Assembly: GCF_937616625.2 (NCBI RefSeq)
Contig: NC_065576.1
Coordinates: 49,906,128-49,970,127 of the forward strand
Length of the DNA stretch: 64,000 nt
Direction of reading: 5' to 3'
From: Mercurialis annua
Taxonomy: Eukaryota; Streptophyta; Magnoliopsida; Malpighiales; Euphorbiaceae
The notes beneath the pieces are model-generated. The model saw only the letters and a program-made list of their open reading frames with translations. It did not search any database and had not been told where the DNA came from. Of the stretch, positions 41,800 through 54,750 are shown piece after piece. Position numbers and translations under genes: made by a program. Each line of letters opens with the position of its first letter. Position 1 is the stretch's first letter.

Positions 41800-44219
41800 T
41801 GTAATACCCTAAAATTTTTAAGTATGTAATTGGACCACGTGTCCAGTGTTAAGTCGCAGGAGTGGCGATATCGGAAAGATTTCCGAGAAAATAAGATAAA
41901 TATTAAATTTTAATAGGGACTAAAATGGTAATTTAGCCATATAAATACTGAAGTGAAAACTATTTCATCAAGGTCCGCGAAATTTTTTATAGTATATGTG
42001 GTAAAGGTTTTGGGTCAATCAGAGACCTTTTAAAATTTGGACACGGATATGTTATGGGCTAAATTGCAACTTTTGAAAAGTTCAAGGGCCAAAATGTAAA
42101 TTAGCCAATTAAGCCTCGAGAATAGCAATTAGAAGATTATTAACGGAAAATAATAATTTTGGGTTAGTATTATTTATTTGAATATAAATAATACGTAAGT
42201 AATTGAGTTGAAAGGATAATTTAACCGTTTGGATATAATAGAAAGCTTAAAAGAGAAATGGTTTAAGTTAAAGAAATAATGGATTCAAGTAGCTAATTAG
42301 CCACTCTATATATAAAGAAAATAAATGAATTAGATGATTCATGAAGATTGCCGAAGAATGGAGATAAGAAAGGAGAGAGTAGCAGAGAAGAAAGAAAATT
42401 GACGAACGATTACGATTCGCCGCCGTTTCTCGTCTAAATCGAGCGTTCTTTATATCGATTCGTTCAGAATTCAATTCTCTATCATCGTTAAGCTTCTAAT
42501 CGAGGTAAGCTTGACATTTTTATTGCGAGAATTAGTAAATAAGGGTTATTTCGTTTTAACGAATTAAACAAATTGTAATAGCGTCTCTATTGTTGTTTTT
42601 GATGAGATTTAGATTGGATTATATGTTAAAATGGAGGAGGAGCATGTCGGGAGTGTCGGCGAGCGCGAAGCGCCCGAAAAATGGTTTTTCCGGGGGCTGA
42701 TGTGGGTGTGCGGACGCACACCGTAGTGTGCGGACGCACACCAGTGTGCGAACGTCCACGGTGTGCGAACGCACACCTGCGTATGCGAATGCAAACCAGC
42801 TGGTGTGCAAACGCACACTGGGCCGTGCGGATGCACGGGACCCTTTGGGCGCTCGTACTGCCAGCAATCGCGCCTATTTGGGCCTTTTTGCTCTGTTGAA
42901 CCTAGTTTCCGACTTTAAGTATGTCAGACATTAAACGTGAATCACGGACCCCGAAAACGAGAAATTTGGATATCGAACATCACATGTTCTATTAGAGTTT
43001 CGAGATATAAGGAAGCTAAGTTTAAGAATCGATGAATAAGAGATATAACGAATATCTCGTCGACTAAGTATTAGAATACTATTAAAGTTAAGAATCGTAT
43101 TTGAAATACGATTATATTAACCTAAGTTTATAACTTAGGGTTTTGATACTAAGTCTACGATTATGAGATCTTAATCGTAATAACGTCGAGCGGGAATAGC
43201 TAAAGGATCAAACGACGCATTGAGCTCGCATTCATGGGATCTAATATTTATTATTATTATTATTATTCGGAAAGCGGTCACTGTGAGTGGAAAATTACTT
43301 TTGTGTATTATTATGAAAGTTATTTTCATACCTTATTAGTATTATTATCCGTATATCGCATTTACATGAATTGTTTATTTGAGATGATAGGTTTGATGAA
43401 TTTGATTATATGAATGCTGTCGTATTTGTTGTTTTCAATATGAGTGTCTAGTGTGCGGTCCGAAGAGACCAACTACCGATTGGGTGTCAATAGGCTGCGT
43501 GATCATTAGTGAGTCAGTCTAGAGCGCCTGACTTTGTGATTAAGATTTAATATATTTATGCATAATATGATACGAATACGCTACGAGGGTGAACTCGGTT
43601 ACAGTGTAACCTAAACCCCGTATCTAGTGGGTTGGACCCACCAGTGAGTTGGACTCATACTTTAATATTCCATACGAGAGAGCACTCGGCTACGGTGTAG
43701 TTTGAAGTCCCCGTATCTAGTGAGTTGGACTCACATGTTGGAATTAAAAATGTTTGTTATTCACTTATATCATGAATTTACAAACGTAATAAGCGTATGA
43801 CGCTATATTTTGATAATACCACTGGTAACTTGCAAACTCACTCAGTGTTTTCCCAAATACTGACCCCTCACTCTGATGTTTGAAGGTATTAGAAGTCGGA
43901 TCAGACAAACCATCTCCATTGTGCCAGAAGTCATTGGACTTGCACAAGCATGAATTTCTAGAGCTGCAGTAGTCAATAGGCATTAATAGAAGACATTGTG
44001 AATTGATTACAACTAACTGATTTTCACTGTAAACTCTGATATGATATTTTAATATCCATAAATGTATTATCTAAAAGAGTTATTTTGAAAATGTTTTATA
44101 TACAATATTATACTTTTAAATGCAAAAAATTAGTAGTGGTTTCAGGTTTTTCACGGGTTTCAGAGCTACCACTCCCCTTCCTTAGCGCTGGTCTCGGCTC
44201 AATAAATTGGGTCGTGACA
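41800..44219 (+). mobile_element. 3' LTR of the plus-strand chromovirus-type element, subgroup B
   Basis: Begins TGTAATACCCTAAAATTTTT and ends TTGGGTCGTGACA; 2420 bp. Related to 19364-24474 and to the reverse complement of 20765-23315. A TATA-like TATATATAAA lies near 42307, a leader-exon-like stretch near 42415-42500 ends in a good splice donor (CGAGGTAAGC, 42501-42510), and a hairpin array follows at 42705-42838. Two CCCCGTATCTAGTG repeats lie near 43616 and 43712. After the LTR end no duplication matching the left side of the complex (33760-33764) is seen. Confidence 0.88.
42705..42838. repeat. Array of seven GTGTGCGNACGCACAC hairpins in the LTR
   Basis: Seven quasi-palindromes with centres near 42713, 42733, 42751, 42768, 42787, 42810 and 42830, about 20 bp apart. 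The first (GGTGTGCGGACGCACACC) and fourth (GTGTGCGAACGCACAC) have perfect arms; the others carry one to three mismatches. The last, CCGTGCGGATGCACGG, matches the CCGTGCATATGCACGG unit of the nested LTR at 22275. Confidence 0.9.
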
Positions 44220-46239
44220 CAAGGAATATTGTTAGCTCGATACATTATTGGTTATTCAGACAACGTTTCTAGTTGGGATTATTTGTATTCATAGAAAAGT
44301 GATTTAATAAATTAATTATCATTTTATCCCGTTTTTGGGGCTTTTCTGTATTCCCAAAAACAACTCACGAATGGGAATTTGATTGCGTTTTTTGACACCC
44401 TACGCGTACCGGATGAAGTTGAAACCAAAACAGAAGTTTTAGACGGTGTTGCAGACAATAAAAATGTCCTATTAGTTTTGTAATCAGACCATTTTATGTA
44501 AGCGTTTTGATAGCCCAAAGTAGGCTAGAAAAGATATTTTTGAAAAGTTGAGTTTAACTAGGAATTTTGTTAGTTCGATAAGTTATCGGTTATTCGGACA
44601 ACGTTTCTAGTTTGGATTATTTATAATCATAGAAAGGTGATTTGATAAATAAATTATCGTTTTATCCCGTTTTTGGGATTTTTCTGCATTCCCCAAAATT
44701 GCTTAGGGATGTGAGTTTGGGTGTGTTTTTTTGACCCCCTATGCGTACCTGATGAAGTTTGAATCTAAACAGAAGTTTTAGACGGTGTTTTAGAAAATAA
44801 GAATGTTCAATTTGCTTTGTTATCAGACTGTTTTAAGTAACGGTTTTAATAGCCCGAAGTAAGCTAGAAAAGATTTTTTTTGAAAAGTTTAGTTTAACTA
44901 GGAATTCTGTTGGCTCGATAAGTTATCGGTTATTCAGACAATGTTTGTAGTTGGGATTAATTAAAATCATAGAAAAGTTATTTGATAAATGAATTATCGT
45001 TTTATCCCATTTTTGGGGTTTTTCTGCATTCCCCAAAACAGCTTAGGGAGGAGAGTTTAGGTGCGTGTTTGACCCCTTAAGCGTACCAGATGAAGTTTAA
45101 AGCTGGACATAAGTTTTAGACGGTGTTATTGAAAATAAGAATGTTCAATTTGTTTGCTAATCAGATTGTTTTATGAAAGCATTTTGATAGCCCGAAGAAG
45201 GCTAGAAAAGGGATTTTTGAAAAGTTGATTTTGATTAGGAATTTTGTTAACTCGATAAGTTATCTTTTATTGGGACAACATTTCTAGTTGGGATTATTTA
45301 AAATCATAGAAAAGTTATTTGATAAATAAATTATCGTTTTATCCCGTTTTTGGGGCTTTTCTGCATTCCCCAAATCAGCTAAGGGAGGAGAGTTTGGGTG
45401 CGTTTTTTGACCCTATAAGCTTACCGGATGAAGTTGGAACCTGAACAAAAGATTTAGACAGTGTTACAGACAAAATGAATATTAAATTAGTTTGTTAATC
45501 AGCCTGTTTTATGCAAGCATTTTGATAGCTCGAAGTAGGCTAGAAAAGGGATTTTTGAAAAGTTAATTTTGACTAGGAATTTTGATAGCTCGATAAATTA
45601 TCGGTTATTCGGACAACATTTGTAATTGGGATTATTGAAAATCATATAAAAATTATTTGATAAATTAATTATCGTTTTATCCTGTTTTGGGGCTTTTCTG
45701 CATTCCCTAAAACAGCTTAGGGAGGGGAGTTTGGGTGCGTTTCTTGACCCCCTACGCGTACCGGATGAAGTTGGAACCTCAACGAAAGTTTTAGAGGGTG
45801 TTGAATTCAATAAGAATGTTGAATTAGTTTGGTAATCAAATTGTTTTAAGTAAGCGTTTTGATAGCCCGAAGTAGGCTAGAAAAGGAATTTTTAAAAAGT
45901 TGAGTTTAACTAAGAATTTTGTTAGCTCGATAAGTTATCGGTTATTCTGACAACGTTTCTAGTTGGGATTAATTAAAATAATAGAAGAGTTATTTGATAA
46001 ATGAATTATCGTTTTATCCCATTTTGGGGCTTTTTTGCATTCCACAAAACAGCTCAGGGAGGGGAATTTGGGTGCGTTTTTTGACCCTATAAGCGTACTG
46101 GATAAAGTTGGAACCTGAACAAAAGATTTAGACAGTGTTACAGACAAAATGAATATTCAATTAGTTTGTTAATCAGCCCGTTTTATGTAAGCATTTTGAT
46201 AGCCCGAAGTAGGCTAGAAAAGAGATTTTTGAAAAGTTA

Positions 46240-49200
46240 ATTTTGACTAGGAATTTTGTTAGCTCGATAAATTATCGGTTATTCGGACAACGTTTCTAAT
46301 TGGGATTATTGAAAATCATATAAAAATTATTTGACAAATTAATTATCGTTTTATCCTGTTTTGGGGCTTTTCTGCATTCCCCAAAACAGCTCAGGGAGGG
46401 GAGTTTGGGTATGTTTTTTGACCCCCTACGCGTACCGGATGAAGTTGGAACCTCAACGGAAGTTTTAGAGGGTGTTGAAGACAATACGAATGTTCAATTA
46501 CTTAGGTAATCAGACCGTTTTAAGTAAGCGTTTTGATAGCCCGAAATAGGCTAGAAAAAGAATTTTTAAAAAGTTGAGTTTAACTAGGAATTCTGTTAGC
46601 TCGATAAGTTATAAGTTATTCGGACAACGTTTCTAGTTGAGATTAATTAAAATAATTGAAGAGTTATTTGATAAATGAATTACCGTTTTATCCCATTTTT
46701 GGGGCTTTTCTGCATTCACCAAAACTGCTCAGGGAGGGGAGTTTGGGTGCGTTTTTTGACCCCCTAAGCGTACCGGATGAAGTTGGAACCTGAAAAAAAG
46801 ATTTAGACGGTGTTACAGACAATAGGAATATTCAATTAGTTTGTTAATCAGACCGTTTTATGTAAGCATTTTGATAGCCCGAAGTAGGCTAGAAAAGGGA
46901 TTTTTGAAAAGTTGAGTTTGACTAGGAATTTTGTTTGCTCGATAAATTATCGGTTATTCGGACAACGTTTCTAGTTGGGATTATTGAAAATCATATAAAA
47001 ATTATTTGATAAATAAATTATCGTTTTATCCCGTTTTTGGGGTTTTTGTGCATTCCCCAAAACAGCTCAGGGAGGGGAGTTTGGGTGCGTTTCTTGACCC
47101 CCTACGCGTACCGGATGAAGTTGGAACCTCAACGGAAGTTTTAGAGGGTGTTGAAGACAATAAGAATGTTCAATTAGTTTGGTAATCAGACCGTTTTTAG
47201 TAGGCGTTTTGATAGACCGAAATAGGCTAGAAAAGGAATTTTAAAAAAGTTGAGATTAACTAGGAATTTTGTTAGCTCGATAAGTTATCGGTTATTTAGA
47301 CAACGTTTCTAGTTGGGATTAATTAAAATAATGGAAGAGTAGTTTGAAAAATGAATTATCGTTTTATCCCATTTTTGGGGCTTTTCTGCATTCCTAAAAC
47401 AGCTCAGGGAGGGGAGTTTGGCTGTGTTTTTTGACCCCCTAAGCGTACCGGATGAAGTTGGAACCTGAACAAAAGATTTAGACAGTGTTACAGAGAAAAT
47501 GAATATTCAACTAGTTTGTTAATCAGCCCGTTTTATATAAGCATTTTGATAGCCCGAAGTAGGCTAGAAAAGGAATTTTTGAAAAGTTAATTTTGACTAG
47601 GAATTTTGTTAGCTCGATAAGTTATCTGTTATTGGGATAACGTTTCTAGTTGGGATTATTTAAAATCATAGAAAAGTTATTTGATAAATAAATTATCGTG
47701 TTATCCCGTTTTTGGGGTTTTTGTGCATTCCCCAAATCAGCTCAGGGAGGGGAGTTTGGGTGCGTTTTGTTTATCCTATAAGCGAACCGGATGAAGTTGG
47801 AACCTGAACAAAAGATTTAAAAAGTGTTACAGAAAAAATGAATATTAAATTAGTTTGTTAATCAGACCGTTTTATGTAAGCATTTTGATAGCCCGAACTA
47901 GGCTAGAAAAGGGATTTTTGAAAAGTTAATTTTGACTAGGAATTTTGATAGCTCGATAAATTATCGGTTATTCGGACAACATTTGTAATTGGGATTATTG
48001 AAAATCATATAAAAATTATTTGATAAATTAATTATCGTTTTATCCTGTTTTGGGGCTTTTCTGCATTCCCTAAAACAGCTCAGGGAGGAGAGTTATGGTA
48101 TATATTTTAACCCCCTACGCGTACCGAATGAAGTTGGAACCTCAACAGAAGTTTTAGAGGGTGTTGAAGACAATAAGAATGTTGAATTAGTTCGGTAATC
48201 AGATTGTTATAAGTAAGCGTTTTGATAGCCCGAAGTAGGCTAGAAAAGGAATTTTTAAAAAGTTGAGTTTAACTAGGAATTCTGTTAGATCGATAAGTTA
48301 TCGGTTATTCGGACAACGTTTATAGTTGGAATTAATTAAAATCATAGAAAAGTTATTTGATAAATGAATTATCGTTTTATCCCATTTTTGCGGTTTTTCT
48401 GCATTCCCCAAAATAGATTAGGGAGGGGAGTTTGGGTGCGTGTTTGACCCCCTAAGCGTACCGGATGAAGTTTGAAGCTGGACATAAGTTTTACACGGTG
48501 TTATAGAAAATAAGAATGTTCAATTTGTTTGGTAATCAGACTGTTTTATGAAAGCATTTTGATAGCCCGAAGTAGGCTAGAAAAGCGATTTTTGAAAAGT
48601 TTAGTTTAACTAGGAATTTTGTTAGCTCGATAAGTTATACTGTTATTGGGACAACAATTCAACTTGGGATTAGTTAAAATCATAGAAAAGTTATTTCATA
48701 AATAAATTATCGTTTTATCCCGTTTTTGGGGTTTTTGTGCATTCCCCAAAACAACTCAGTGAGGGGAATTTGGGTGCGTTTCTTGACCCTATAAGCGTAC
48801 CGGATGAAGTTGGAACCTGAACAAAAGATTTTGACAGTGTTACAGACAAAATTAATATTCAAATAGTTTGTTAATCAGACTGTTTATGTAAGCATTTTGA
48901 TAGCCCGAAGTAGGCTAGAAAAGGGATTTTTAAAAAGTTTAGTTTGACTAGGAATTTTGTTAGCTCGATAAATTATCGGTTATTCGTACAACGTTTCTAG
49001 TTTGGATTATTAAAAATCATATAAAAGTTATTTGATAAATTAATTATCGTTTTATCCTGTTTTTGGATCTTTTCTGCATTTCCCAAAACAGCTCAGGGAG
49101 GGGAGTTTGGGTATGTTTTTTGACCCCCTACGCGTAACGGATGAAGTTGGAACCTCAACGAAAGTTTTAGAGGGTATTGAAGACAATAAGAATGTTGAAT

Positions 49201-52200
49201 TAGTTTGCTAATCAGACCGTTTTAAGTAAGCGTTTTGATAGCCCGAAGTAGGCTAGAAAAGGAATTTTTAAAAAGTTGAGTTTAATTAGGAATTCTGTTA
49301 GCTCGATAAGTTATCGGTTATTCAGACAACGTTTCTAGTTGGGATTAATTAAAATAATAGAAGAGTTATCTGATAAATGAATTATCGTTTTATACCGTTT
49401 TTGGGGTTTTTGTGCATTCCCCAAAACAGCTCAGTGAGGGGAGTTTGGGTGCGTTTTTTAACCCTATAAGCGTACCGGATGAAGTTGGAACCTGAACAAA
49501 AGATTTAGACAGTGTTACAGACAAAATGAATATTAAATTATTTTGTTAATCAGACCGTTTTATGTAAGCATTTTGATAGCCCGAAGTAGGCTAGAAAAGG
49601 GATTTTTGAAAAGTTGAGTTTGACTAGGAATTTTGTTAGCTCGATAAATTATCGGTTATTCGGACAACGTTTCTAGTTGGGATTATTGAAAATCATATAA
49701 AAATTATTTGATAAATTAGTTATCGTTTTATCCTGTTTTTGGGGCTTTTCTGAATTCCCCAAAACAGCTCAGGGAGGGGAGTTTGGGTATTTTTTTGACC
49801 TCCTACGCGTACCGGATGAATTTGGAACCTCTACGGAAGTTTTAGAGGGTGTTGAAGACAATACGAATGTTCAATTACTTAGGTAATCAGACCGTTTTAA
49901 GTAAGCGTTTTGATAGCCCGAAGTAGGCTAGAAAAGGAATTTTTAAAAAGTTGAGTTTAACTAGGAATTCTGTTAGCTCGATAAGTTATAAGTTATTCGG
50001 ACAACGTTTCTAGTTGAGATTAATTAAAATAATTGAAGAGTTATTTGATAAATGAATTACCGTTTATCCCATTTTTGGGGTTTTCTGCATTCACCAAAAC
50101 TGCTCAGGGAGGGGAGTTTGGGTGCGTTTTTTGACCCCCTAAGCGTACCGGATGAAGTTGGAACCTGAAAAACAGATTTAGACGGTGTTACAGACAATAT
50201 GAATATTCAATTAGTTTGTTAATCAGACCGTTTTATGTAAGCATTTTGATAGCCCGAAGTAGGCTAGAAAAGGGATTTTTGAAAAGTTGAGTTTGACTAG
50301 GAATTTTGTTAGCTCGATAAATTATCGGTTATTCGGACAACGTTTCTAGTTGGGATTATTGAATATCATATAAAAATTATTTGATAAATAAATTATCGTT
50401 TTATCCCGTTTTTGGGGTTTTTGTGCATTCCCCAAAACAGCTCAGGGAGGGGAGTTTGGGTGCGTTTCTTGACCCCCTACGCGTACCGGATGAAGTTGGA
50501 ACCTCAACGGAAGTTTTAGAGGGTGTTGAAGACAATAAGAATGTTCAATTAGTTTGGTAATCAGACCGTTTTAAGTAAGCGTTTTGATAGACCGAAATAG
50601 GCTAGAAAAGGAATTTTAAAAAAGTTGAGATTAACTAGGAATTTTGTTAGCTCGATAAGTTATCGGTTATTTAGACAACGTTTCTAGTTGGGATAAATTA
50701 AAATAATGGAAGAGTAGTTTGAAAAATGAATTATCGTTTTATCCCATTTTGGGGCTTTTCTGCATTCCTAAAACAGCTCAGGGAGGGGAGTTTGGCTGTG
50801 TTTTTTGACCCCCTAAGCGTACCGGATGAAGTTGGAACCTGAACAAAAGATTTAGACAGTGTTACAGAGAAAATGAATATTCAACTAGTTTGTTAATCAG
50901 CCCGTTTTATATAAGCATTTTGATAGCCCGAAGTAGGCTAGAAAAGGAATTTTTGAAAAGTTAATTTTGACTAGGAATTTTGTTAGCTCGATAAGTTATC
51001 TGTTATTGGGATAACGTTTCTAGTTGGGATTATTTAAAATCATAGAAAAGTTATTTGATAAATAAATTATCGTGTTATCCCGTTTTTGGGGTTTTTGTGC
51101 ATTCCCCAAATCAGCTCAGGGAGGGGAGTTTGGGTGCGTTTTTTTACCCTATAAGCGAACCGGATGAAGTTGGAACCTGAAAAAAAGATTTAGAAAGTGT
51201 TACAGACAAAATGAATATTAAATTAGTTTGTTAATCAGACCGTTTTATGTAAGCATTTTGATAGCCCGAACTTGGCTAGAAAAGGGATTTTTGAAAAGTT
51301 AATTTTGACTAGGAATTTTGATAGCTCGATAAATTATCGGTTATTCGGACAACATTTGTAATTGGGATTATTGAAAATCATATAAAAATTATTTGATAAA
51401 TTAATTATCGTTTTATCCTGTTTTGGGGCTTTTCTGCATTCCCTAAAACAGCTCAGGGAGGAGAGTTATGGTATATATTTTAACCCCCTACGCGTACCGA
51501 ATGAAGTTGGAACCTCAACGGAAGTTTTAGAGGGTGTTGAAGACAATAAGAATGTTGAATTAGTTCGGTAATCAGATTGTTATAAGTAAGCGTTTTGATA
51601 GCCCGAAGTAGGCTAGAAAAGGAATTTTTAAAAAGTTGAGTTTAACTAGGAATTCTGTTAGATCGATAAGTTATCGGTTATTCAGACAACGTTTCTAGTT
51701 GGAATTAATTAAAATCATAGAAAAGTTATTTGATAAATGAATTATCGTTTTATCCCATTTTTGCGGTTTTTCTGCATTCCCCAAAATAGATTAGGGAGGG
51801 GAGTTTGGGTGCGTGTTTGACCCCCTAAGCGTACCGGATGAAGTTTGAAGCTGGACATAAGTTTTACACGGTGTTATAGAAAATAAGAATGTTCAATTTG
51901 TTTGGTAATCAGATTGTTTTATGAAAGCATTTTGATAGCCCGAAGTAGGCTAGAAAAGCGATTTTTGAAAAGTTTAGTTTAACTAGGAATTTTGTTAGCT
52001 CGATAAGTTATACTGTTATTGGGACAACAATTCAAGTTGGGATTAGTTAAAATCATAGAAAAGTTATTTCATAAATAAATTATCGTTTTATCCCGTTTTT
52101 GGGGTTTTTGTGCATTCCCCAAAACAGCTCAGTGAGGGGAATTTGGGTGCGTTTCTTGACCCTATAAGCGTACCGGATGAAGTTGGAACCTGAACAAAAG

Positions 52201-54750
52201 ATTTAGACAGTGTTACAGACAAAATTAATATTCAAATAGTTTGTTAATCAGACTGTTTATGTAAGCATTTTGATAGCCCGAAGTAGGCTAGAAAAGGGAT
52301 TTTTGAAAAGTTTAGTTTAACTAGGAATTTTGTTAGCTCGATAAATTATCGGTTATTCGTACAACGTTTCTAGTTTGGATTATTGAAAATCATATAAAAG
52401 TTATTTGATAAATTAATTATCGTTTTATCCTGTTTTTGGAGCTTTTCTGCATTTCCCAAAACAGCTCAGGGAGGGGAGTTTGGATATGTTTTTTGACCCC
52501 CTACGCTTAACGGATGATTTTGGAACCTCGACGGATGTTTTAGAGGGTATTGAAAAAAATAAGAATGTTCAATTAGTTTGTAATCAGACTGTTTTAAGTA
52601 ATCGTTTTTATAGCCTGAAGTAGGCTAGAAAAGGAATTTTTAAAAAGTTGAGTTTAACTAGGAATTCTGTTAGCTCGATAAGTTATCGGTTACCCAGACA
52701 ACGTTTCTAGTTGGGATTAATTAAAATAATAGAAGAGTTATTTGATAAATGAATTATCGTTTTATACCGTTTTTGGGGTTTTTGTGCATTCCCAGAACAG
52801 CTCATGGGGGGGGGGGGGAGTTTGGGTGCGTTTTTTGACTCTATAAGCGTAACAGATGAAGTTGGAACCTGAACAAAAAATTTATACAGTGTTACAGACA
52901 AAATGAATATTAAATTAGTTTGTTAATCAGCTCGTTTTATGTAAGCATTTTGATAGCCCGAAGTAGGCTAGAAAAGGGATTTTTGAAAAGTTGAGTTTGA
53001 CTAGGAATTTTGTTAGCTCGATAAATAATCGGTTATTCGGACAACGTTTCTAGTTGGGATTATTGAAAATCATATAAAAATTATTTGATAAATTAATTAT
53101 CGTTTTATCCTGTTTTTGGGGCTTTTCTGCATTCCCCAAAACAACTCAGGGAGGGGAGTTTGGGTATGTTTTTTGACCCCTTATGCATACCGGATGAAGT
53201 TGGAACCTCAACGGAAGTTTTAGACGGTGTTGAAGACAATAAGAATGTTCAATTAGTTTGGTAATCAGACCGTTTTAAGTAAGCGTTTTGATAGCCCGAA
53301 TTAGGCTAGAAAAGGAATTTTAAAAAAGTTGAGTTTAACTAGGAATTCTGTTAGCTCGATAAGTTATAGGTTATTCGGACAACGTTTCTAGTTGAGATTA
53401 ATTAAAATAATTGAAGAGTTATTTGATAAATGAATTACCGTTTTATCCCATTTTTGGGGCTTTTCTGCATTCACCAAAACTGCTCAGGGAGGGGAGTTTG
53501 GGTGCGTTTTTTGACCCCCTAAGTGTACCGGATGAAGTTGGATCCTGAAAAAAAAGAATTAGACGGTGTTACAGACAATAGGAATATTCAATTAGTTTGT
53601 TAATCAGACCGTTTTATGTAAGCATTTTGATAGCCCGAAGTAGGCTAGAAAAGGGATTTTTGAAAAGTTGAGTTTGATTAGGAATTTTGTTAGCTCGATA
53701 AATTATCGGTTATTCGGACAACGTTTCTAGTTGGGATTATTGAAAATCATATAAAAATTATTTGATAAATAAATTATCGTTTTATCCCGTTTTTGGGGTT
53801 TTTGTGCATTCCCCAAAACAGCTCAGGGAGGGGAGTTTGGGTGCGTTTCTTGACCCGCTACGCGTACCGGATGAAGTTGGAACCTCAACGGAAGTTTTAG
53901 AGGGTGTTGAAGACAATAACAATGTTCAATTAGTTTGGTAATCAGACCGTTTTAAGTAAGCGTTTTGATAGACCGAAATAGGCTAGAAAAGGAATTTTAA
54001 AAAAGTTGAGATTAACTAGGAATTTTGTTAGCTCGATAAGTTATCGGTTATTTAGACAACGTTTCTAGTTGGCATTAATTAAAATAATGGAAGAGTAGTT
54101 TGAAAAATGAATTATCGTTTTATCCCATTTTTGGGGCTTTTCTGCATTCGTAAAACAGCTTAGGGAGGGGAGTTTGGCTGTGTTTTTTGACCCCCTAAGC
54201 GTACCGGATGAAGTTGGAACCTGAACAAAAGATTTAGACAGTGTTATAGAGAAAATGAATATTCAATTAGTTTGTTAATCAGCCCGTTTTATATAAGCAT
54301 TTTGATAGCCCGAAGTAGGCTAGAAAAGGAATTTTTGAAAAGTTAATTTTGACTAGGAATTTTGTTAGCTCGATAAGTTATCTGTTATTGGGATAACGTT
54401 TCTAGTTGGGATTATTTAAAATCATAGAAAAGTTAAATGATAAATAAATTATCGTGTTATCCCGTTTTTGGGGTTTTTGTGCATTCCCCAAATCAGCTCA
54501 GGGAGGGGAGTTTGGGTGCGTTTTTTTTACCCTATAAGCGTACCGGATGAAGTTGGAACCTGAACAAAAGATTTAGAAAGTGTTACAGACAAAATGAATA
54601 TTAAATTAGTTTGTTAATCAGACCGTTTTATGTAAGCATTTTGATAGCCCGAACTAGGCTAGAAAAGGGATTTTTGAAAAGTTAATTTTGACTAGGAGTT
54701 TTGATAGCTCGATAAATTATCGGTTATTCGGACAACATTTGTAATTGGGC
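46240..54750. repeat. Higher-order repeat of about 3.37 kb (10 monomers), about 2.5 copies
   Basis: Rare variants recur at this period: TGCATTCACCAAAACTGC at 46711, 50086 and 53466; GGCTGTGTTTTTTGACC at about 47420, 50794 and 54176; GTTATGGTATATATTTTAAC at about 48092 and 51465; CAATACGAATGTTCAATTAC near 46485 and 49859. Intervals are 3373-3382 bp. The third copy breaks off near 54750, where sequence like that at 52430 resumes. Outer limits are approximate. Confidence 0.85.

Noticed and set aside
33765..44219. A single intact element between the two outer LTRs.
   Set aside because: The outer LTRs are in opposite orientation and of different subgroups, coding remnants on the left are minus-strand, the polypurine tract on the right is plus-strand, and the flanks do not form a target duplication.
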